From Paractinoplanes deccanensis (GTDB taxonomy: Bacteria > Actinomycetota > Actinomycetes > Mycobacteriales > Micromonosporaceae): 57,067 nucleotides of DNA. Positions 51,492-57,067 of the stretch are shown here, in pieces. The translations under genes were made by a program, and so were the position numbers. A model generated the notes under the pieces. That model did not search any database. It was not told the origin of the DNA and saw nothing but the letters and a program-made list of their open reading frames with translations. The first letter of the stretch is position 1. The number at the start of each line of letters is the position of its first letter. Where the stretch lies: NCBI RefSeq assembly GCF_016862115.1, contig NZ_BOMI01000095.1, forward strand, positions 1 through 57,067. The letters run 5' to 3'.

Positions 51492-51892
51492 CATCTACGC
51501 AGGATCTCGGTTGGCTGCTGGCCAACTTCGCCGACCGCGTTCCCGGAGTCGCACATGCGATCGCGGTCTCCGCTGACGGTCTGCTCCTGGCAGCCTCGCG
51601 GGACCTTCCGCGTGACCGCGCCGATCAGCTGGCGGCCATCGCCTCCGGCCTCGTGAGCCTCACTCAGGGCGCCGCACGGTGCTTCGAGGGTGGCGCGGTG
51701 CTGCAGACGGTCGTCGAGATGGACAACGGGTTCCTCTTCCTGATGTCGATCTCCGACGGCTCCTCGTTCGCGGTGCTCGCGGCGCGCAGCTGCGACGTGG
51801 GCCAGGTCGGCTACGAGATGGCCCTCCTCGTCGACCGCGTCGGCGAGGCGCTCACTCCGGCTCCGCGTTCCGCGGCCGGGGTGCTCGGCTGA
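51488..51892 (+). CDS. Roadblock/LC7 domain protein (CvnB-like)
   Basis: A 134-aa roadblock/LC7 protein, second component of the conservon. The fold is seen in LGWLLANFADRVPGVAHAIA, VSADGLLLAASRDLPRDRAD, and ETVVEMDNGFLFLMS-like QTVVEMDNGFLFLMSISDGS. Such proteins regulate small GTPases like the one encoded at 52342. ATG 51488 overlaps the kinase stop by 4 nt, so both are coupled. Confidence 0.93.
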   Translation: MTSTQDLGWLLANFADRVPGVAHAIAVSADGLLLAASRDLPRDRADQLAAIASGLVSLTQGAARCFEGGAVLQTVVEMDNGFLFLMSISDGSSFAVLAARSCDVGQVGYEMALLVDRVGEALTPAPRSAAGVLG

Positions 51893-51977
51893 ACGGGCAG
51901 CGGGCCGGCGTCACCGGCCGCTGTTCAAAGCTTTGACGACAAGAGACACTTCTAAGGGTTCGAGGAAGGGGTGAGCG

Positions 51978-52361
51978 GTGACGATGCCCGAACGCGATGA
52001 GCCGACCGGCGCGCTGGTCAGGCCGTACGCCGTAACCCGCGGTCGGACCCGGCCGAAGCTTGAGATAGCGCTGGAAGCGCTGGTCGAGACAACCGTTCGC
52101 GGTCGATCCGGGATCCGCGGCGGGCAGGGTGGAAGCGAGCATCAGTACATCGCGGCGATGTGCGACGGCGGCCGTGTTCAGTCGCTCGCCGAGATCGCCG
52201 CACGCATGCAACTGCCGCTCGGTGTGGCGCGTGTGATCGTCGCTGACATGGCCCATGACGGCCTTGTCGCGGTGTACGAGCCCACCTCGCTGGAAGACGA
52301 GACCGACGCGGTAGGCACGGAACTGCTGGAAAGGGTGCTGAGTGGACTTCGCAGGCTCTGA
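51978..52361 (+). CDS. DUF742 protein (CvnC-like)
   Basis: A 127-aa DUF742 protein, third conservon component. It shows ALVRPYAVTRGRTRPKLEIA near the N-terminus and a winged-helix-like LAEIAARMQLPLGVARVIVA then DMAHDGLVAVY. GTG 51978 with AAGGGG upstream is chosen; ATG 51984 is an alternative. It overlaps the GTPase gene by 20 nt. Confidence 0.92.
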   Translation: MTMPERDEPTGALVRPYAVTRGRTRPKLEIALEALVETTVRGRSGIRGGQGGSEHQYIAAMCDGGRVQSLAEIAARMQLPLGVARVIVADMAHDGLVAVYEPTSLEDETDAVGTELLERVLSGLRRL

Positions 52362-52950
52362 CATGTCGCCCCGTCCCTCTGCTGGACGGGTCACATCGGC
52401 GAAGATTGTCATCGCCGGTGGATTCGGCGTCGGTAAGACGACGCTGGTCGGGTCGGTCTCGGAAATCACCCCGCTGACCACCGAGGCCATCATGACCTCG
52501 GCCGGCGTGGGTGTCGACGACAACCGGCAGGTGCCGGGCAAGATGACGACCACCGTCGCCATGGACTTCGGCCGGATCAGCATCGACCGTGACCTGATCC
52601 TCTACCTGTTCGGCACGCCTGGCCAGACGCGGTTCTGGTTCATGTGGGACGAGCTGGTGCGGGGCGCGATCGGTGCGGTGGTCATGGTGGACACGCGTCG
52701 GCTCGCCGACTGCTTCGCCGCCATCGACTTCTTCGAGCACCGCCGCCTTCCGTACCTGGTGGCGATCAACTGCTTCGACGGCATGCAGTATCACAATGCC
52801 CAGGACGTGCGAGACGCGCTAGCGATCTCGAGTGACGTCCCGGTCGTGAGCTGCGACGCCCGCAACCGCGAGTCGACGAAGAACGTCCTCATCTCCCTCG
52901 TGGAGTATGTGCTGACGATGCGTCGCTCGCGCGCGGTAGCGCCCGCCTGA
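52342..52950 (+). CDS. Conservon small GTPase (CvnD-like)
   Basis: A 202-aa ATP/GTP-binding protein. The P-loop is KIVIAGGFGVGKTTLVGSVS, switch I carries TTEAIMTSAGVGVDD, the DxxG equivalent is LYLFGTPGQTRFWFMWDEL, and NCFD replaces the NKxD base-recognition motif. That last change is usual in this family. It starts inside the DUF742 gene, so all four conservon proteins are co-translated. No P450 (CvnE) follows; a terminator does. Confidence 0.93.
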   Translation: MDFAGSDMSPRPSAGRVTSAKIVIAGGFGVGKTTLVGSVSEITPLTTEAIMTSAGVGVDDNRQVPGKMTTTVAMDFGRISIDRDLILYLFGTPGQTRFWFMWDELVRGAIGAVVMVDTRRLADCFAAIDFFEHRRLPYLVAINCFDGMQYHNAQDVRDALAISSDVPVVSCDARNRESTKNVLISLVEYVLTMRRSRAVAPA

Positions 52951-52959
52951 CGATCGGTT

Positions 52960-52993
52960 GAAGCCCCGCTCCGATGGGTCGGAGCGGGGCTTC
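52960..52993. terminator. Terminator hairpin of the conservon operon
   Basis: GAAGCCCCGCTCCGA (52960-52974) pairs perfectly with TCGGAGCGGGGCTTC (52979-52993), 15 bp with a TGGG loop, 10 nt past the stop. Only TT/TTC follows within the stem, so there is no long U-tract, as is common in actinobacteria. Confidence 0.85.
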
Positions 52994-53019
52994 TGCGTGC
53001 CCGAAATCGGTGATGACTT

Positions 53020-53994
53020 GTGAACGCGCGAACGTTCCTCACGCTCGGTGAGGTGTCCGATGTGGTCGCCGCAGCGCTCGGCCGGCCGCCGGTGGGGCTG
53101 GAGCGGCTCACCGGCGGCACCAAGAAGGGCGTCTACCGACTGCGGTTCGGCGACGGCGGCACGGCGATCCTCTACTCCTGGGCGGACGCCGAGAACTACT
53201 GGCCGCCGGCCGAGACCGTGCCGGACGACCCGTTCACCGACGCCTCGGGGTTGGAGCTGTTCGCCGCCAACCATGCGGCCCTCACGGCGGCGCGGGTCCG
53301 CGTGCCCCATCTGTTGTCTCTCGATCGGCGGGCGGGGCTGGCGATCGTCGAGGACGCGGGCGGGGAGAAGCTCGAGGCGCTGATGGAGCGCGACCCTGCT
53401 GCCGCGGCCGCGCCGTTGGCGGAGCTCGGCGAGTCCCTGCGGCGCATGCACACGGCGACCAGCGCGACGTGGGGCAGGCTCGTCGCTCCGGCCGCGGTCG
53501 GGACGTCTCCCGCTTCGCCGGGCGGGCGGCGTGCCGAGGACGTGATTCTCGACCGAGCGCTCGGGCACCTCGGTTCGGTGGCCGGGCGCGACGGTCGCCT
53601 GACGGCGGCGTCCGGGCGGATCGAGGATCATGTGCGACGGCTGCACGCCGCCATCTCACCCCGCCGCGTGTACGGGCTGGTGCACGGCGAGCTGGGACCC
53701 GACCACGTCCTCGTCGGACCGGGCGGCGAGCCCGTGATGATCGACATTGAGGGGCTCACCCACTTCGACGTGGAGTGGGAGCACGCCTGGCTCCAGATGC
53801 GGTTCCGCGATGCCTATCCGGCCCTGCGGCCGGTGGAGCTCGACCCCGACCGGCTGGAGCTCTACCGGTACGCGCAGGTGCTCGCCCTGATCGAGGGGCC
53901 GTTGCGGATCGCGGAGACCGACTTCCCGGACCGCGACTGGATGCTCCAGCTGGCCGAGTGGAACATCGCGAAGGCACTCGACCTACCCGAGTAG
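53020..53994 (+). CDS. APH-like phosphotransferase with altered catalytic loop
   Basis: A 324-aa protein with the aminoglycoside-phosphotransferase (APH)/choline-kinase fold. The nucleotide-side strand region is RLTGGTKKGVYRLRFGDGGT. The catalytic loop reads YGLVHGELGPDHVLVGPGGE where the family has HGDLxxxN, so Asp is replaced by Glu and Asn by His. The metal site EPVMIDIEGLTHFDVEWEHA is close to normal. It may have an unusual substrate or weak kinase activity. GTG 53020 gives a sensible N-terminus. Its end overlaps the convergent DUF2000 gene by 12 nt. Confidence 0.75.
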   Translation: MNARTFLTLGEVSDVVAAALGRPPVGLERLTGGTKKGVYRLRFGDGGTAILYSWADAENYWPPAETVPDDPFTDASGLELFAANHAALTAARVRVPHLLSLDRRAGLAIVEDAGGEKLEALMERDPAAAAAPLAELGESLRRMHTATSATWGRLVAPAAVGTSPASPGGRRAEDVILDRALGHLGSVAGRDGRLTAASGRIEDHVRRLHAAISPRRVYGLVHGELGPDHVLVGPGGEPVMIDIEGLTHFDVEWEHAWLQMRFRDAYPALRPVELDPDRLELYRYAQVLALIEGPLRIAETDFPDRDWMLQLAEWNIAKALDLPE

Positions 53995-54441
53995 CGGCAG
54001 CCTTCCCACGATCTTGTCGAGTGGGTTGCGCGGGCCGACGACGCTGACCGCGTAGTAGTCGATGCTCTCGGCGGCCGTCTCCTTCACCGCGGCCAGGTAG
54101 TCGTCGTAGACGCGGGTGTGCTGGGCGGCCGCCGGCATGTCGGCGACGAAGAAGTCCGGGCGGGCGGAGGCCTTGCGGCGGATCGTGCGGAGGGTCTCCG
54201 TGTCCGCGGCCAGCACGGTGCAGCCGAGCCACGGGAGGCCCGGGTGGGTGCCGCCGTCGGCGTCGACCGCGTCGTCGCCCAGCAGCCCACCGACGGCCCG
54301 CGAGGTGGCCGCGGCGGTGCAGATGGCGGCGTTGGTGGCGCGCCCCGGCGGGAGGGCGCTGTCGACCACCACGACCCACTTGAGGCGGGCGGCGCGGGTC
54401 GGTGCGCTCTGGTCGATCTCCTCGGCGGTAAATCCGATCAT
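53983..54441 (-). CDS. DUF2000 family protein
   Basis: A 152-aa protein matching DUF2000. It has an N-terminal LKWVVVVDSALPPGRATNAA, DAVDADGGTHPGLPWLGCTV, and VADMPAAAQHTRVYDDYLAA, resembling peptidyl-tRNA hydrolase II-like folds. Function is unknown. It is divergent from the Lrp-type gene with 98 bp between starts; DUF2000 genes often sit beside Lrp regulators, so it is probably a target. Confidence 0.8.
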   Translation of the reverse strand: MIGFTAEEIDQSAPTRAARLKWVVVVDSALPPGRATNAAICTAAATSRAVGGLLGDDAVDADGGTHPGLPWLGCTVLAADTETLRTIRRKASARPDFFVADMPAAAQHTRVYDDYLAAVKETAAESIDYYAVSVVGPRNPLDKIVGRLPLLG

Positions 54442-54539
54442 GTCACGTCCGTTCTTCCAGCAATCGTTCTCGCAAAATGCTAGGCAGGTATAAGGTATGA
54501 CGGCAATCGATCCGTACTAATCTCGGAAAGAGGCCCGTA

Positions 54540-55004
54540 ATGGCGGACCTGGACGAACTTGATACGGCGATCCTCCGGGAACTGCAGTCGGATGCACGGA
54601 AGACGAACCGCGAGGTGGCCGCCGCGGTCGGCGTCTCGGCGACCACGGCGCTCGACCGCACCCGGGCGCTGCGCCGCCGCGGCATCATCCGCGGGGCGAT
54701 CCTCGACGTCGACCTGCCTGCGATCGGCCGGCCCGTGCAGGCCCTCATCGCCGTCCGGATCCGTCCCCCGTCGAGGCGCAACATCGAGGCGTTCCGCGAA
54801 TGGGTCAGCGCCCTGCCCGACACCCTCGGGGTCTACGTGACCACAGGCACCGAGGACTTCATCGTGCACGTGGCGGTGCCCGACAACGACAGCCTGTACG
54901 CCTTCGTCATCGACCGCCTCACCGAGCGTCCCGAGGTGGCCGACGTGCGGACCTCCATCGTCTACGAGCACATCCGCAACAACCGGATCGCGCCGATCGG
55001 CTGA
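54540..55004 (+). CDS. Lrp/AsnC family regulator
   Basis: A 154-aa Lrp/AsnC protein. The N-terminal HTH is LDTAILRELQSDARKTNREV, then AAAVGVSATTALDRTRAL and RRRGIIRGAILDVDL. The RAM/ACT-like domain follows (LPDTLGVYVTTGTEDFIVHV). AAAGAGG before the ATG is the ribosome site. It likely controls the divergent DUF2000 gene; the amino-acid effector is unknown. Confidence 0.92.
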   Translation: MADLDELDTAILRELQSDARKTNREVAAAVGVSATTALDRTRALRRRGIIRGAILDVDLPAIGRPVQALIAVRIRPPSRRNIEAFREWVSALPDTLGVYVTTGTEDFIVHVAVPDNDSLYAFVIDRLTERPEVADVRTSIVYEHIRNNRIAPIG

Positions 55005-55022
55005 GAGCGGCAGCATGAGGGC

Positions 55023-55670
55023 ATGACAGTGCTGAACGGACAGCAGATCGCGGAGGAGAAGCTCGACGGCTGGGTCTACCTTCCCGGTGGTCTCCAGACG
55101 CGCATCCACACGGGCGACTTCGCGACCGGCCTCAAGATCGTGAACGCCGTCGGCGAAGTGGCCGAACGCATGAACCACCACCCCGACGTGACCCTGCGGT
55201 ACACCGCGGTGGACATGCGGCTGACCAGCCACGACGCCCGCGGTGTCACCCAGCGCGACATCCGGCTGGCCCGAGCCGTCTCGTCGATCGTCTCCGGCGC
55301 CGGAGTGACCATGGAGAGCGCGAGCGTCTCCCGCCTGGAGTGGGGGCTCGACTCGCCCGCGTACGGGTCGGTGCGCCCGTTCTGGGCCGCGATCATGGCC
55401 ATGGAGACGCCGCCCGGGCAGGAGGACCTCGTGGACCCGGCGGACATACTTCCGGCGGTGTGGTTCCAGGAGTCCGGCAGCGAGGAGCCCCGCCAGCGCT
55501 GGCACCCCGACATCTGGATCGAGCCCGCCCAGGTCCAGCCCCGCATCGACGCGGCCCTGGCCGCCGGCGGCACCCTGGTCAGCGACGCCGAGGCCCCCGC
55601 GTTCTGGGTCCTGGCCGACCCCGAGGGCAACCGCGTCTGCCTCTGCACGTGGCAGGACCGCCAGGGGTGA
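55023..55670 (+). CDS. Pterin-4a-carbinolamine dehydratase fused to a VOC domain
   Basis: A 215-aa two-domain protein. Residues about 1-95 are PCD/DCoH-like: ARGVTQRDIRLARAVSSIVS follows the active-site NHHPDVTLRYTAVDMRLTSH. Here the family pattern [E/D]-x3-HHP appears as ERMNHHPD. Residues about 105-215 form a glyoxalase/VOC half (AYGSVRPFWAAIMAMETPP, PRQRWHPDIWIEPAQVQPRI, FWVLADPEGNRVCLCTW). PCD regenerates pterin cofactor of aromatic amino-acid hydroxylases; no such hydroxylase is here. It starts 18 bp after the Lrp gene. Confidence 0.85.
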   Translation: MTVLNGQQIAEEKLDGWVYLPGGLQTRIHTGDFATGLKIVNAVGEVAERMNHHPDVTLRYTAVDMRLTSHDARGVTQRDIRLARAVSSIVSGAGVTMESASVSRLEWGLDSPAYGSVRPFWAAIMAMETPPGQEDLVDPADILPAVWFQESGSEEPRQRWHPDIWIEPAQVQPRIDAALAAGGTLVSDAEAPAFWVLADPEGNRVCLCTWQDRQG

Positions 55671-55733
55671 TGCCCTCCCACAGCCGGGGCCGGAGGCGAG
55701 CCTGCGTGCGGGCCGCCTCGGTCCGGTGATCTG

Positions 55734-56825
55734 ATGCGCGTCGTGCCCGCGCGGGCCGCCCTGGCCTGGCGTCTTCGCCGGCACGGCTTGGCGCCGCGCC
55801 CCGCCGGAGGGTCTCCCGCCGCCGTGGCCGAACGCCTCTGCGGCCTGCACGCCCAGGTGATGTCCTCCGCCGACCTGAGCCTGCTGGCCCGCCTCGGCGA
55901 CCATCACCCGGGCGCCCTGCCGCAGGCGCTCTGGCACGACCGCACCCTCGTGAAGCTCTGGGCCGCGCGCGGCACCCTGCACCTGCTGCCCGCCGCTTCC
56001 CTGCCCACGTGGCTGGGCGCCCTCGGCACGCTCCGCAAGTTCGGCAACAACGGCCACCCCGACACCGAGCGCATCTGCGAGGCCGTCGCCACCGCCCTCC
56101 ACCACCGCGTCCTGACCCGCCGCGAGCTCTCCGCCGAGGTCGGCCGCCTGACCGGATCGCCGCGCCTCGGGTCCTGGGTGGCGTCGAGCTGGGGTTCCGA
56201 CCTCAAGGCCGCCTCGTTCCGGGGGCTGCTGTGCTTCACCGACAGCGGCTTCACCTCACCCGAGCACTGGCTCGGCCCGCACGCCCGCCCCGCCCCGGCG
56301 CCGAAGTCGCTGCGGTCCGTGGTCAGGCTCTTCCTCCGGTCGTACGGCCCGACCATCCCCGGCCAGCTCACGCGCTGGTGGCTGGGCCCACCCCGGGACC
56401 GCCTCGGCCGCTCGTTGCTGGCCACAGTCGAGGAGGAGACGACTCCGGTGCGCTTCGCCGGCCACGAAGCCGTGGTCCTCACCGCGGACCTTGCCGAGCT
56501 GACCGAGGCCGACGAGCCCTCGTCCTGCCGCCTGCTGCCCGCCTTCGATCCGTGGGTCCTCGGCATGCCCCGCGCGGAGCCCTTCATCGATCCCAGGCAC
56601 CTGCCCCAGGTCTTCCGCCCGGCCGGCCGCATAGCCCCCGTCCTGCTGACCGACGGCCGCGTCACCGGCACCTGGACCCACCACGTCACCTCCCGCCGCA
56701 CCACAGTGGAGTTGGCGCCCTTCGCCTCCGTCTCCGCCGCTGTTCGCCGCGCCATGACGACGGAGGCGGAACGCCTGGCCGCTCACCTGGGCTCCGCCCT
56801 CGAGCTGAGGTGGCACCAACCCTGA
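55734..56825 (+). CDS. Winged-helix DNA-binding protein, HTH_42/AlkZ-like
   Basis: A 363-aa protein of the winged-helix (DUF1006/HTH_42) superfamily, which includes the AlkZ/YcaQ DNA glycosylases. Seen are AERLCGLHAQVMSSADLSLL, in place of the glycosylase Q-x-Q motif, then LWAARGTLHLLPAASLPTWL and RSYGPTIPGQLTRWWLGPPR. LLPAFDPWVLGMPRAEPFID and RIAPVLLTDGRVTGTW complete the domain. Only one Gln is kept (AQVMSS), so glycosylase activity is uncertain. It stands 63 bp after the PCD fusion gene. Confidence 0.82.
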   Translation: MRVVPARAALAWRLRRHGLAPRPAGGSPAAVAERLCGLHAQVMSSADLSLLARLGDHHPGALPQALWHDRTLVKLWAARGTLHLLPAASLPTWLGALGTLRKFGNNGHPDTERICEAVATALHHRVLTRRELSAEVGRLTGSPRLGSWVASSWGSDLKAASFRGLLCFTDSGFTSPEHWLGPHARPAPAPKSLRSVVRLFLRSYGPTIPGQLTRWWLGPPRDRLGRSLLATVEEETTPVRFAGHEAVVLTADLAELTEADEPSSCRLLPAFDPWVLGMPRAEPFIDPRHLPQVFRPAGRIAPVLLTDGRVTGTWTHHVTSRRTTVELAPFASVSAAVRRAMTTEAERLAAHLGSALELRWHQP

Positions 56826-56923
56826 CTCGGCGGCACGGTTCGGTCCGGCCCGCGCTCATGGGCCCGTCCGAGGTGGCGCTGCACCAGGGCGAGCAGAACC
56901 TCGCAGAGCGACGCGATCATCGC

Positions 56924-57067
56924 GCCGGGGGCCGGGGGCCGGGGGCCGGGGGCCGGGGGCCGGGGGCCGGGGGCCGGGGGCCGGGGGCTGGGGCTGGGGC
57001 TGGGGGCTGAGGGCCGGGGCTGGGGGCCGGGGCTGGGGGTCGGGGCTGGGGGTCGGGGCTGGGGGTC
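56924..57067. repeat. G-rich tandem repeat at the right edge
   Basis: About nine copies of the 7-bp unit GGGGGCC run from 56924 to about 56985, then shift to GGGGCT and GGGGTCGGGGCTGG units up to the window end. The plus strand carries many G4-5 runs, so quadruplex formation is likely. The array continues past the window. The stretch 56826-56923 before it shows nothing I can assign. Confidence 0.9.

Noticed and set aside
47961..51494. Minus-strand open frame of more than 1100 codons opposite the conservon kinase
   Set aside because: Antisense shadow of a high-GC gene; no family motif.
53282..53659. Arg-rich open frames opposite the APH-like gene
   Set aside because: Out-of-frame shadows with no domain and no ribosome site.

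Overview
The window is high-GC DNA with many GTG starts, tightly overlapping ATGA/GTGA gene junctions and weak -35 boxes. Its families point to a filamentous actinobacterium: a conservon-type kinase operon, DUF4383 and SCO4848-like membrane proteins, and a tRNA-Gln/glmU/prs/rplY/pth block. Micromonosporaceae (an Actinoplanes-like organism) is my best guess, from gene content only.

Layout. 1-5465: G-rich repeat, a START-like protein, then the coupled chain rsmA - Uma2 nuclease - ispE, an ABC-F ATPase and a DUF4383 membrane protein. 5506-7229 (minus): a fatty-acid desaturase and a TetR regulator with a palindromic operator. 7284-8237: a LexA-type box directly in front of a double-HTH gene with a LAGLIDADG-like tail. 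8277-12756: tRNA-Gln(UUG), glmU, prs, rplY, pth. 12897-18001: a polyprenyl glycosylphosphotransferase and the sulfate-activation genes cysQ, cysD, cysN. 17995-18837 (minus): a STAS-HATPase switch protein. 18902-27347: a LacI-controlled arabinan/arabino-oligosaccharide locus with a GH51 enzyme, an ABC importer lacking its own ATPase, and two exported GH43 proteins. 27608-29400 (minus): a PIN-like protein coupled to an XRE-ImmA/IrrE protein, with an elaborate nested palindrome and a perfect SOS-box sequence upstream. 29404-31526 (minus): galE-galK. 31677-34558: trpS, a 2H phosphoesterase, a YihY-type membrane protein and a small unknown. 34645-36374: a TetR regulator divergent from a membrane protein, with three copies of one operator. 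36403-47352: a small membrane protein, then nucleoside uptake and salvage (BMP lipoprotein, ATPase, two permeases, cdd, deoA, add), interrupted by a decayed toxin-antitoxin pair, plus a DUF4272-like gene and an RlmA-type methyltransferase. 47766-52950: a four-gene conservon (sensor kinase, roadblock, DUF742, GTPase). 53020-56825: a degenerate APH-like kinase, DUF2000, Lrp, a pterin dehydratase-VOC fusion and a winged-helix protein. The window ends in a G-rich tandem repeat.

How the genes work together. Most of the window is housekeeping plus two carbon-source modules. The arabinan locus reads as a circuit: the same 12-bp site lies on the promoter of the LacI gene and on that of the GH51 gene. 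The nucleoside cluster reads as import followed by deamination and phosphorolysis. The best candidates for something undescribed are the two genes or modules linked to LexA-like boxes: the HTH/LAGLIDADG-like gene at 7320 and the PIN/XRE-ImmA pair at 27608-29283. Both appear to use leaderless promoters.
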